64,000 nt of DNA from Porpolomopsis calyptriformis (lineage: Eukaryota; Basidiomycota; Agaricomycetes; Agaricales; Hygrophoraceae), in contig OX621165.1 of assembly GCA_951640195.1 (NCBI GenBank), positions 124,001-188,000 on the forward strand. The letters are read 5' to 3'. Below the pieces are notes generated by a model that was not told where the DNA came from, did no database searches, and worked only from the letters and a program-made list of their open reading frames with translations. Positions 10,520 through 20,553 of this stretch are shown in pieces. The stretch's first letter is position 1; each line of letters begins with the position of its first letter. The translations under genes were made by a program, and so were the position numbers.

Positions 10520-11755
10520 TTCCTGATCAAGGAGAGATCGCGATAATTCTAGATTACGACCACGCTATGTCTATGCTATCTGTCAATTCCTGTGCGCCTC
10601 TATGCGCAACAAATAAAGTTTCAACAGTTTCCCATGCTTATTTATCCGCTTGTGACCTCCCCGACCTTATCTCTAAATCTTGATCAACTAGCGATTGACC
10701 TTCCGTTTCCGACCGTCTCGATCGATCAATGGAAATTGCAACCTTCCTCGCATCGAAAAAGAAATATAAACCCGTCTCGAAGAAAGTTCGCTCTGTAGTA
10801 GCTGAACTCCCTGACAAGTTCTGAATCATTCGGAAAATCCTTGGCGATCCACTCACGGATATGCCAACACTCGACCCGAACCCCCCCACGTTTACCCCGA
10901 CCGAACGATATACAATCGAATGGATGGAGCTTTCGATAAAGCTCACCCTGGAGATTTCCTTTGGCCTCAAGAAAGGGCCCTCCTTCATGATTTCATGAGA
11001 AAACAAAATCTCGCCTTCGCCTGGAACGACTCCAAACGAGGACGTTTCAGATCCGACTTTTTCCCTCCCATAGATCTCCCAGTCATACCACATATGCCCT
11101 GGGTACAAAAGAATATTCCGATTCCCCCAGGGATCTACCACGAAGTATGTAAAGTTATCCAGCGAAAAATCAACGCTGGTGTCTACGAACCCTTGAACTC
11201 CTCCTACCGATCGCAATGGTTCACCGTTCTAAAGAAAGGAGGAAAAGAACTTAGAATCGTTCACAGTCTCAAACCACTTAATCAAGTAACGATTTGACAT
11301 TCGGGAGTGACGCCAATCCCCGAACACTTGGCCGAACAGTTCGGCGGTCGATCCTGCGGCGCTATGTTTGATCTGTACGTTGGATATAATGAACGAGTAA
11401 TCGCGCCTTCGTCTCGCGATTTAACCACGTTCCAAACACCCTATGGGGCTCATCGACTAGTTACCCTACCCATGGGATGGACCAACTCTGTGCCTGTTTT
11501 TCACGACGACGTCACCTATATCCTCCAACCGGAGATTCCTGAGTTTACGATCCCCTATATCAACGATATCCCTGTGAAGGGTCCCGCGACTGGATACGTA
11601 CTCCCCGATGGATCCTATGAAACAATTCCCGAAAATGACGGAATTCGACGATTCGTATGGGAACACTTCGGGAATCTGAATCAGATAGTCCAGCAAATGA
11701 AATATTGCGGTGGAACGATGTCAGGCTATAAATCGTTCTTGTGCGCAGAAGAAAC
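10520..11755 (+). pseudogene. pol: Gypsy E: reverse transcriptase, up to D2
   Basis: RT of a gypsy family common in Agaricomycetes. After a frameshift near 10917 the blocks are GDFLWPQERALLHDF, NIPIPPGIYHEV (about 11115), AGVYEPLNSSYRSQWF, HSLKPLNQVTI (then TGA 11295), PIPEHLAEQFGGRSCGAMFD, LVTLPMGWTNSVPVFHDDV (about 11460) and the active site IPYINDIPVKG (about 11550). Related elements, as I recall the family, have YIDD here. The first Asp reads Asn. The frame is cut at GAAAC 11751-11755 by D2 and resumes in register at 13468. D2 plus its TSD adds 1,712 bp, so the shift is only apparent. Confidence 0.88.
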
Positions 11756-11966
11756 TGTCACAACTGTAGTTGCAAGTCTTTTCGTTAATCACAAGGCAGG
11801 CCTTGGAGCTCAATAAGTCTAGTAGGATGTAGAAGAAGGTTCTGACAGGGATGTCTTCGAATAGAGTGATGATTCCTTCTGAATTAAGTTTTACTTCTAC
11901 AAAGAAGTTGTTCTGCAGGTTAAATCCGTTGCGTGCCTCTGCTGAGAGTTTAGGGAATATGGGCAT
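11721..11966 (-). CDS. D2 terminus-crossing frame
   Basis: Minus-strand ATG at 11966 (MPIFPKLSAEARNG), open through the element end at 11756 and into gypsy E until 11721. Seventy codons lie inside D. It differs from the D1 version by conservative changes such as V/I in the motif FED(V/I)PVRTFFYILLD. The TATA box lies at about 12109-12116. Confidence 0.48.
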   Translation of the reverse strand: MPIFPKLSAEARNGFNLQNNFFVEVKLNSEGIITLFEDIPVRTFFYILLDLLSSKACLVINEKTCNYSCDSFFCAQERFIA

Positions 11967-12108
11967 GAACGGTTGGCTTAGTAGTTGTGTTTTGTGTTTC
12001 TCTTTTCTTGTTCTGATGGAAAAGAAGTCTGATGATTCTGATTGCGTTCGTGCTACTACAAGTAATCTCACAGGAGGACAAAGTGATGATCCGCTTCGCC
12101 CTCAGGGT

Positions 12109-12424
12109 TTATATAGTATTTCTAAAATAAGAGTCACTATGAGTCAGCTTCCACAGTCACCCCATTTTCTATTGTTCACAGCCTCCGATTTAAGGTTTGC
12201 CATTGTTCTTAGTCATACTGCAGAAGGCTGTGTTGTTTTGATGACTCAACTCTATTGGGCATAGCCTTCCGCAGTATCAGGCTGTACCGTCTCATGACTG
12301 GTTCCTATTGTTCTTCTAGTCATGAGATCACCACTGTTTCTATCTCTTGTCCAGCGTATCGGGTTTCTCTTCTTTGACTGAGGAACCTCCTTTTGGTCTT
12401 CCCTTTGTGTCTGAGCATATAAAA
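12109..12424. promoter_or_regulatory. Divergent promoter of D2 with 18-bp hairpin
   Basis: Two TATA boxes face away from each other: TATATAAA on the minus strand (12109-12116) and TATAAAA on the plus strand (12418-12424). Between them lie an inverted repeat (12215-12232 against 12260-12277, 16 of 18 pairing, 27-bp loop), TGACTCA at 12242, TGAGTCA near 12140, and ATTGTTC (AACAAT on the other strand) near 12170, 12204 and 12308. The same layout occurs in D1, D3, D4 and D5. The regulation is inferred from motifs only. Confidence 0.55.
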
Positions 12425-12473
12425 GGTGTGGGGTTGTATCCCTACGTTTCAGTTCAATCCTTGTCAATTCATC

Positions 12474-13304
12474 ATGACTCCCTCCCACCAAGGCCACTAC
12501 ATCCAATTCTTTAAGCAGTCTGGAGTGGTGCACCGCACTGCTCCTGTCTTTCTTGATTGCAATTCGTTTCACTACTACCTCCAGCGCATCCCCTCCGATG
12601 CTGACCTCTGTTGGTCTTCTTTCTCCTGCTTTGCTTGCGGTGGCAAGCACAAAGTCAAGAAGTGTCTGTTCGTTCGCTGGCCAATCCAGCATGCTTGTGG
12701 CTTGATGGAGGATCCGCTTGGTGAGTATTTTGTTTTGTCTTTATTAGTCTGTGTTTATTGATAATAGGCTTTCCCTTCTTTAGCTTGGGATGATGACGCC
12801 CCTCCCCTTACTTCTCACCTCCCTTTGGAGGAGCAGGTTAATTGGGGGTCTGACAAGTGGGCTGATTCCCTCCCTTCTGTCAAGAAGGAGGCAGTTGACT
12901 GGGCTGCCAGTCCCCCCTTCCGTCCTTGGACCCCTGGTCCATTGAGTTCTTTATCTAGTGGTAAGCTTCTCAATTCCCTCACTTTCTTTGTGATTGTTGA
13001 CTCTTTATTCTTAGTGGAAGATTTGTCGTTGTCGTTGACTAATGTCAACGTCAAGATCGAGGAGGAAGAAGTTCCTCCCAGTTTGTTATGGAGTCCCACC
13101 AACGATTGGTTGGGTGAGGAAGCGAGAAAGATAGCAATGAGTTTCGTTGAAGGGAAGGCTGCCGAGTTGCAGGCCTCTGGTGGTGACACCAATGGGGCAA
13201 TCTACTGGGGTAATAAGTTGGCCGCAATAGATGGTCAAGTAGTGTCGAGTTTTGTAGAGTTCTTGAGGGACAGTATGGTGCAGGAGATTGCCAAGACGGA
13301 CTAG
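12474..13304 (+). CDS. D2 spliced gene, 237-aa Cys/His protein of unknown function
   Basis: Exons 12474-12720, 12784-12960 and 13015-13304 (247, 177 and 290 nt, giving 238 codons with stop). Both introns are phase 1 with GTGAG/GTAAG donors and TTTAG/CTTAG acceptors (63 and 54 bp). ATG (ATCATGACT) lies 50 nt after TATAAAA, and AATAAA is at 13361. Exon 1 encodes the Cys/His cluster (CFACGGKHKVKKC, residues 52-64). Exon 2 has a Trp-rich acidic segment (NWGSDKWADSLP). Exon 3 encodes IEEEEVPPSLLWSPTNDW and a final helix. No signal peptide or membrane segment is seen. Five copies keep the exon sizes exactly, which supports a real gene. Function unknown. Confidence 0.75.
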
Positions 13305-13467
13305 TACAGTTAGCTAGTCGGACATGGACTCCTTCCTTTGTACAAGTAGTTTCTGCTGCCAATAAAGACAGCCTCCCTCCCAAAAGAATTGGCATAAGAA
13401 AGAAAAGAAAAGAATGAAGAAAAGAGAGAAATTTTAAGAGAGTGAACACCAATTTCATGACAGAAAC

Positions 13468-14227
13468 CACCGTTCTCGGACATCAATGTACTCACTTAGG
13501 ACGACTACCTGACGAATCACGCGTATCTGCGATCTGAAATTGGGGTCCCTGTAAAGACCTCTCCGAAGTTCAAGCCTTCCTTGGCACTATTGGCATCATT
13601 TGGATATTCATTCGCAACTTCGTGCATCGAGCGAACCACCTAGTCAAGCTCACTAGGAAGGATATGCCCTTCGAATTCGGTCCCGATCAACTCGCCGCTC
13701 AAGAGGACTTGAAACAACCTCTTCTAGAATCGCCCGCTCTGTGAGTTCTCGATTATACTTCTGACGCCCCTGTCATACTCGCCGTCGACACCTCCTATAT
13801 CGCGGTTGGCTTTCATCTCTGCCAATGCGATCCCGACGACCTGAAGAAATGGTACTATAATCGATTCGGTTTGATCACGTTGAACGATCGAGAAAGAAGG
13901 TTCTCTCAGCCGAAACTCGAAATCTACGGTCTCTATCGAGCCTTGCGATCGCTCCGACTCTATCTCATCGGCGTTCAGAACCTCATAATAGAAGTCGACG
14001 CTCGATATATCAAAGGAATGCTAGCTAACCCAGACATCGCACCTCAAGCTAGTATTAACAGATGGATCGTAGCAATTCTCACGTTCCATTTTACTTTGGT
14101 ACACGTCGCCGGTTCGAACCATGGTCCTGATGGTCTCTCTCGACGCCCCTGACAGCCTGAGGACCAAGACGACGAAGAGCCGACCGATAAAGACTTCGAC
14201 GATTGGATCGATCGCGTCCACAGACTG
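13468..14227 (+). pseudogene. pol: Gypsy E: connection and RNase H domains
   Basis: Resumes the E pol frame after D2 with VLGHQCTHLGRLPDE, then LGTIGIIWIFIRNFVHRA and LTRKDMPFEFGPDQLAAQ (RT thumb/connection). RNase H follows with VILAVDTSYIAVGFHL (first Asp), SQPKLEIYGLYRAL (Glu) and IIEVDARYIKGML (Asp), ending HFTLVHVAGSNHGPDGLSRR near 14148. In-frame stops are TGA at about 13535, 13747 and 14150. RNase H degrades the RNA strand during reverse transcription. Confidence 0.88.
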
Positions 14228-15751
14228 ATGCACCATATCAACGATTCGCCCGCGCCCCAAACCAAAACCCTCCGAATGCCCACCTCAGTTTACTCGCAGA
14301 GTAAACATTTCAGTGAGGAGGAGGAGGATCCTAACCACCCCTGTACTGACTCCTACAAAATCGTTCCGCGATCGGAAGCGGCTCAGCAAGATGATCGACG
14401 ACTTCTCCTCGTTCGAAAATGGCTCTCAGATCTCGAACGAGAAAGCAACATGTCCGACAGCGACTACGCCAGTTTTATACGATACTGCGAAGAGTTCTTT
14501 ATCGACAACCATCAACTATGGCGAAAGGATAGACAAGGCGCTCATAAATTAGTCATCGATCCGGATCGCCGATTAGCGATCATGATGGAACTTCACGATC
14601 GAACAGGTCACAAGGCTATCTTCACTACCCGATCGATCGTTTCCAAACATTTCTGGTGGCCTCATATGGCCCCCGACATAGTCTGGTTCATTCGGATGTG
14701 TCATACCTGTCAGGTCTGTCAAACCACGCAAGCCCTCGTCCCTCCGACCGTCGCCACGCCAGCTCCCCTATTCGCCAAAATCTACGTCGACACAATGCAT
14801 ATGCCCCGATCCGGCCCATTTCGATATATCGTTCAAGGGCAATGCTCCCTCACCCACTATCCCGAATTTCGAATGCTTCATTCGGAAACAGTGAAATCGA
14901 TTGGCGAATGGATCTTCGAGGATATAATCTGTCGATGGGGCTCTCTTCGAGAAATCGTCACGGACAACAGAACAGCTTTCTTAGGAGCCGTAGATCACCT
15001 CGCCAAGTGCTATCGAATCAACCATATTCGCATTAGCGGATACAACTCTTGCGCGAACGGAATAGTCGAATGATCTCACTTCGACGTACGACAATCGCTA
15101 TTCAAAGCCGTCAATGGCGATCAGAAACAATGGTCGATCAGAGCCTACTCTGTATTCTGGGCTGAGCGCGTCACTACCCGAAAGCGACTGGGATGCTCAC
15201 CCTACTTCGCCGTTACAGGGTCTCAGCCATTGCTTCCATTAGATATTTCCGAAGCAACATATCTCCTTCCCGCTCCAGATTCGGTTCTCTCGACGACTGA
15301 TCTAATATCGCAACGCGCGATCACCCTACAGAAACGAGATGCTGATTTAGACTAACTCCAATCGAAGGTTCTCACCGCTCATCTACGATCTGCCATTCGA
15401 TTCGAGAAGAAACACGAGAAGACCATTCGCGACTACGATTTCAAGACTGGCGATCTCATACTCATTTGGAACACAAAAATCGAGAAGTCTCTCAATCAGA
15501 AGATGCGTCCTCGATACCTAGGACCCCTAGTCGTGGTATCTCGAAACCTAGGGAAAGCTTATATCATCGCGGAACTCGATGGATCCATCTTACATCGCCC
15601 GATCGCCGCGTTTAGAGTCATCCTGTACTTCGCTCGAAGGTCGATCGCAATTCCCGAACGATTCCTCGACATATCGACTTCACAACTTAGAGAGATGGAA
15701 CGTTCGCTAGCTAGCGAACCACTCGATAGCATTGCGATCGAGGACTTGTAA
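14228..15751 (+). pseudogene. pol: Gypsy E: integrase
   Basis: A long open stretch (281 codons) broken by TGA 15071 and TAA about 15352. Zn-binding HHCC: MMELHDRTGHKAIF and FIRMCHTCQVCQTTQ (about 14590-14720). DDE catalytic core: IYVDTMHMPR (first Asp), IVTDNRTAFLG (second Asp) and NGIVE (Glu) directly before the TGA. The C-terminal segment includes FKTGDLILIWNTKIE and RYLGPLVVVSRN (about 15440-15550), a GPY/F-like module, and ends at TAA 15749. There is no chromodomain, unlike gypsies B and C. Confidence 0.88.
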
Positions 15752-15822
15752 CCTGCCAATCAAAAATACAATTTTTAAAAAGGAGAAGACTAAAGGCTAC
15801 AAATTATACAAGACAAACAAGC

Positions 15823-17375
15823 CTACAAATTCTCACAGACCATTTCCTCCTCTTTCTCTTCTAAACCCCTCAATATCTCTTCGAGAACGACGATTTGCGC
15901 CTTTACGTGCGCTTTCTCCTCTGCGATCGCCGCCAACACCTCTCGCGACTTGTCTTCATCGACAGCCGCCACCTTCGCCTTTCCCTTCCGACCCGCAATT
16001 GGTCGTGTCATTTCCTTCGAGCTTTCACCCACTGTTTCCTCTTCGAGAGGTGGGGTCTCGTCGATATAGACTACTGGACCTATAGAAAGAAGAGATTAGA
16101 ATAAAGAAAACAAAAGAAAAAGGAAAAAACTTACGAGAAATGGCCCTCGCCGACTTCTGAACCCCCTTCTTCGATTCCTCTGCCGTTGCCGACTTGTTCA
16201 CGCCCTTCGACTCCCCCTTGGGCTGCGGCTTGAACTTCTTGCCCAAGCAGGTTTCCCCCTTCCAATAGCAACTGCGCTTATCCGTTACGCACTTGGCGCA
16301 TAACGGATCCGTGGGGCCAATCTCGCACTCCGCACCCACCTTCTCGCAAAAATCACACTGCGAAATAAAGAAATCCATTAGTGAAACAAAAATAAGATAA
16401 AAAGAAAGAAAACTTACTTTGCCCTTGACCGGGCGCAAAGCCTCTTCTACTGCCTTTCACTTGCGGAACTCCCGCATCGTGATCGCAGGGAGCAACTGTC
16501 CCTTCACCGCCATCCTCTCCCGATACACTGCCTTTGACCTCTCAATCTCGTCTTCTGCAGTCAGCGATTGCGCTGCTGCCGCTGACTCTTCTTCGCCATC
16601 CTGGGGCTGGTGCCCGTCCTCCGTCGTTTCTGTCGTCCCCCCCGTCGTGTCTGGCATGTCTGCCGACACCTCTGCCGCCTTTGTCCCACTCTCACCCACC
16701 GCCTTTTCTGTTTCTCGACGGAATTCCTCCTCGTCGATCTTCCCGTCCATAAGCGACTGGAGGAGCCTCTCGTAGGCTTCCTCCATCCGCTTCTGGTCCT
16801 CCGCGTCCCGTTCCTCCCATTCTTGTTCCTCCCATACCTCTCGCTCCGCCCTCTCGACCCGCTTGCACTCCTCTCATTCCTCACGTTCCGCTCACTCTCG
16901 CTCCTCTCGCTCCTCGCGCTCGACCCTCTCTCGTTCCTTCCGCGCAGATGTCTCTGCCCTCTCCCTCACCTCGCGTTCCTCTTCCGCCCTTCGTTCCCAC
17001 TCGACCCTCTCCGCCTCCGCTTTCTCCTCGGCCTTGCGACGTACCACCTCTGCCAACCTTGGCATCAGCAGCTCCCCCACCCATTCCAACCACTCTCACT
17101 CTTTGAAAGCGTCGAAGGTCTCGCAGGCCTCTTTTTGCCACGCGACGACCTCGTCGTCCATTGATGTTTGCTTCAGGGCCTTTACGACCCAATTATATGC
17201 GATCTAAAAAATGGATTAGCGGAAGAAAACGATTAGAAAAACAAAAACTCACCAGTAACTTGCAGAACTGTTGCCCCCAGATTTTGTAATCTTCGGGTTT
17301 GGCAACCCCATCTGGAAGCGACTTCATCTGGTCACTGATCTTCTGTTTTGCAATAGTAATAACGTTCTTCGACAT
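15823..17375 (-). pseudogene. Antisense spliced gene of gypsy E, coiled coil plus Zn2Cys6-like cluster
   Basis: Minus-strand exons 17375-17253, 17203-16418, 16357-16135 and 16079-15823 (123, 786, 223 and 257 nt, 463 codons in all), with introns of 49, 60 and 55 bp that all start GT(G/A)AG and end in AG. The frame is kept across all four exons except for four TGA codons, probably former CGA. N-terminus MSKNVITIAKQKISDQ. A long highly charged coiled coil (VERERE/EEREVRERAE type) fills exon 2. Exon 3 opens CDFCEKVGAEC and continues CAKCVTDKRSC, giving C-x2-C-x6-C-x8-C-x2-C-x6-C. That matches the spacing of fungal Zn(II)2Cys6 clusters, though the usual basic residues between Cys2 and Cys3 are missing. 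Exon 4 has a second coiled coil. It lies opposite to pol, between integrase and the 3' LTR. DNA binding is inference. Confidence 0.72.
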
Positions 17376-17542
17376 TCTTGAATGGCTTGATGCAGTTTTC
17401 TTGGCATTGTGGTATGCGGTTTGAAGATGGTCGTGTCTAAAGATGAATGTGACACAGTTGTCACACTTATAAACGCGCCTCGGCAACTACCGGCAAATCA
17501 CGTGATTGACTGAGGACAGTCAACATTTCAGTGAGGAGGAGA

Positions 17543-18151
17543 TGATACGACCCCTCTGTCCCCTGAGCACCGTATATTCAACTATACAAATACTAGACGC
17601 CTACCAAGTCCTTCGAACATGAACTCGAACCCTCCGAACGCTCCCGATAGCTCCCGAACATCCCGAACGACTTCGAGAATCATCGAACGCTCCAAACGCG
17701 ATCAAAGCTTTCCGAACGCGAATGAAAGTTTGTATATCAAAGGGAAGACACTATTCAAAGGCATCAGTTCTCTTCTATTTCTCCCTTTTTCATTCGATTC
17801 CTTCATTCCTATTCACTACTTTCCCCTTAGATCATTAGAGAGGCTCCCCTTTTATCATATACACTCAAAGGGATCCTTGTACTAGAAGATATATATACTG
17901 TATGTTGTAGCTAGTGATCCAACAAGTTAGATATTCGCTTCTCTCTCGCTCTCGAGTCTAGATCCTCTTTAGATCTTCTAAGACTTCCTCTTTCGACTTT
18001 CTGATCCTTCTGATTCCCCGATCGATCTCGTCCGCGAACGGTCGAAGACTCCCTTTCCACGATTATCGATCATAGGCTATGTTGAGACTCTTTATAGTTG
18101 TCCTCGCACCTTGTTCTGTGTTCGGTTTTCATACACGAAGCAGATGTATCA
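17543..18151 (+). repeat. 3' LTR of gypsy E
   Basis: 609 bp, preceded by the purine tract at 17531-17542 and followed by TSD CCGG. It matches 7525-8133. Confidence 0.95.
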
Positions 18152-18155
18152 CCGG

Positions 18156-20111
18156 ACAATAGCTTGTGTATTGCAGACTCCTTTTCTCTGTGTACTACTG
18201 CCCCTATGCAATCTATTTCTCAAATTCTTGGTGCACTTGATTTGAGCAAAGAAGCTTTAACTATACCCCTTTGGTTGGAAACCACAGACACTGGTAGACA
18301 AATTGCCACTAGTGCATTGATAGACTCTGGCACCTCTGGATGCTTTATAAACTGGAACTTTGTGCAGGAGCGCGATATCCCTTTTTATCGATTGGAAGGA
18401 CCAATCCCTATATGGAATGCAGATGGGACAGACAACTAAGGAGGTCCCATCGAATATGCTGTAGACCTGTGGATGGAGACAATAGATTTTCCTAGGGAAC
18501 AATCCCATTTGGAAGTGACAAATTTAGGAGATATAATACAGGTTATCCTTGGGTACCCATGGCTCAAACATAATGATCCCCTGGTTGACTGGAAGGCTGG
18601 AACACTGACTTCACGTCAGACTGTGGCCCTAACCGAGACTTCTCAGGCTGGAGTAATAGTGTCACAAGTAGGCTCCATGTTGAATGGTGACTCCTACACC
18701 AAGATTATCAGATTGGTCTCACTGGGAGACTATGCAAGACCCACTACTGTGGAGGAAGATATGAAGAAGTATGTGCTGAAGAAATACTGGAGGCACTGGA
18801 AGGTGATTATGAAGACTACCTTTGATAAACTTCCCCCATGACAACTAGAATTTGACCATGCAATTGATCTCAAACCTACCTTTAGACCCAAGATCAGAAA
18901 GGTGTACAAACTCACTGAGTATGAACAGGGAAAGCTGAATGAATTCCTGGAGGAACAACTTGCAAGTGGATGAATACGATGATCAAATTCCAAACAAGCT
19001 GCCTCATTCTTCTTTACTCCCAAAGGTGAAGAAGTTAATGCCCAAGGACAAGATGCTGGACTACATCCAATCCAAGACTACCACTATCTGAATGCTCACA
19101 CAATCCCAGATGCCTATCCCTTACCTCTCATCTCTGAGATCATTCAACAGACCAAGTTGTCAGAAGTGGAATTGTTCACAGTCATGGATATCCGATGGGG
19201 CTTTAACAATATTCATATCAAAGAAGGAGATGAATGGAAAGGAGCCTTCAACACTTGATGAGGGCTGTTTGAACCCACTGTCATGTTCTTTGGAATGTGA
19301 AACTCGCCTGCCTCTTTCTAATGAATGATTGACATTCTCTTCAAAGAGGTTATTGATTCCAAACAGGTCCATATCTATATTGATGACATCTTGATCATGG
19401 GAAAGGACCTTACTAAACTTACCTATTGGATGGAATGAACTCTAGAGATCATAGAGAAGAACCAACTGTCCTGCAAACCCGTCAAGTACTAGTTTGAGAA
19501 AAAGGAAGTAATTTATCTGGGGATGATGATCTCTAAAGGCCACATTGCTATTAACCCCAAGAAGGTTGAGGTGATCAGAACCTGGCCTATCCCCCAGAAG
19601 AAATGAGACCTTCAATCCTTCCTTGGCACTACCAACTTTTGTGAAGGTTTATCAAGGATTACTCCCTGATTGCTTGTCCTCTCAATGAGCTCCTATGAAA
19701 GGATCAAGAATGGATTTGGACACCTAGGCAACAACATGCTTTTGATACCCTCAAGGATGCACTTACCTCTGCTCCCATTTTGAGGACCCTAAAACCAGGT
19801 CTTCCTTACCTTCTGGAGACAGATGCCTCTGGTGTTGCCCTGGGTGCAGTGTTGTCCCAGAAAGAGAATGACAAAGAAGATTAGCACCCCATTGGCTTCT
19901 ACTCCAAGACCCTCCTCCCAGCTGAATGGAATTATCCTACCCATGACCAAGAGCTTTTAGCTATTATATCTGCCTTGGATGAATGGAGATACCTCCTACA
20001 AGGGACATGACAGCCCATTATGATCAAGACTGATAACCAGTCCCTCCAATACTTCATGACCAGCCATCAGCTCTCCAGACGCCAGGCTAGATGGTCTGAG
20101 TTTTTAGCTTG
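18156..20111 (+). pseudogene. pol: Gypsy B: protease, RT and RNase H
   Basis: B pol resumes after E. Protease: SALIDSGTSGCFINW (about 18315, intact DSG) and VILGYPWLKHNDPLVDW (about 18545). RT: LEFDHAIDLKPTFRPK, FTVMDIRWGFNNIHIKEGDEW (19175-19240), EPTVMFF, and the active site HIYIDDILIMGKDL (about 19372, intact YIDD). RNase H: LLETDASGVALGAVLSQK (about 19810), THDQELLAI and MIKTDNQSLQYFM (20020). It ends in HQLSRRQARWSEFLA at 20111, where C is inserted at CTTTT. Stops and a few frameshifts inactivate it. At least two stops (19256 and near 18972) are TGA where arginine is expected. Confidence 0.9.
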
Positions 20112-20116
20112 CTTTT

Positions 20117-20520
20117 TGTTAAGGCACAGTGGTCTCCCGGTTGGCTTAGGGATAGTCAACGGAAAGAGCAAAGACTCCAACCAAAGGTTAGAGGGGGATG
20201 TCTTTGTTGAGATTGAAACTAAGGAATACAAACTCAGTTATGCTACTTATCTACTCTGAGTTTGAATTCTATGACTCAACAACGATCCATGGAATGGCTG
20301 ACTTAGCTGCTATGCATTGCTGCGCAACTGCAGATGGTGTCATTGCCAACCAATGGCGGAAGTCGCTCATGTGTGACAGTCACGGGCATGACAGTCACAG
20401 TCACAAGTGACAAGGAAATGATAGAGGAAAAGACGAGACAAAGAAGGTGGTGGATGGATGAGATAAGATTAGATAGGCTGCGATAAGATAAAATGAAAAA
20501 GATGTGGACGCATCGTAACA
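20117..20520 (-). repeat. 3' LTR of gypsy C
   Basis: 404 bp, TGTTAAGGCAC...ATCGTAACA on the plus strand, followed inward by the end of the C coding frame. It is longer than its partner because of small indels (for example around 20325 and 20380). It contains GATAAG-type motifs (20460-20490) and ATGACTCAAC. Confidence 0.9.
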
Positions 20521-20553
20521 TCACTCTCCCTTCAGAATCACGTCCGCGTGAGG

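Larger units (their letters stand above)
11756..13462 (+). mobile_element. Element D copy 2 (1,707 bp)
   Basis: TGTCACAACTG to TTTCATGACA with TSD GAAAC (11751-11755 and 13463-13467), inserted in the RT of gypsy E. It is closest to D1 (same length, few differences) and carries both the spliced gene (plus) and the divergent frame (minus). It sits at the fifth nesting level, so it is younger than E, B and L. Confidence 0.95.
7525..18151 (+). mobile_element. Gypsy E with 609-bp LTRs, 4-bp TSD and an antisense gene
   Basis: Flanked by TSD CCGG (7521-7524 and 18152-18155). Both LTRs are 609 bp, TGATACGACCCC...GTATCA. A PBS-like site follows the 5' LTR and a purine tract GTGAGGAGGAGA precedes the 3' LTR. 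On the plus strand: gag, protease, RT, RNase H and integrase. On the minus strand, between pol and the 3' LTR, is a spliced accessory gene. The RT is interrupted by D2. The coding region is rich in CGA codons and nearly all in-frame stops are TGA. The 4-bp TSD separates it from the 5-bp families around it and links it to solo LTRs J1-J3. Confidence 0.95.

Noticed and set aside
16610..17164. 184-aa plus-strand open frame rich in Leu, Arg and Pro
   Set aside because: It is the complement of the repetitive coiled-coil exon of the antisense E gene. The minus-strand reading has introns, cysteine motif and consistent frame.
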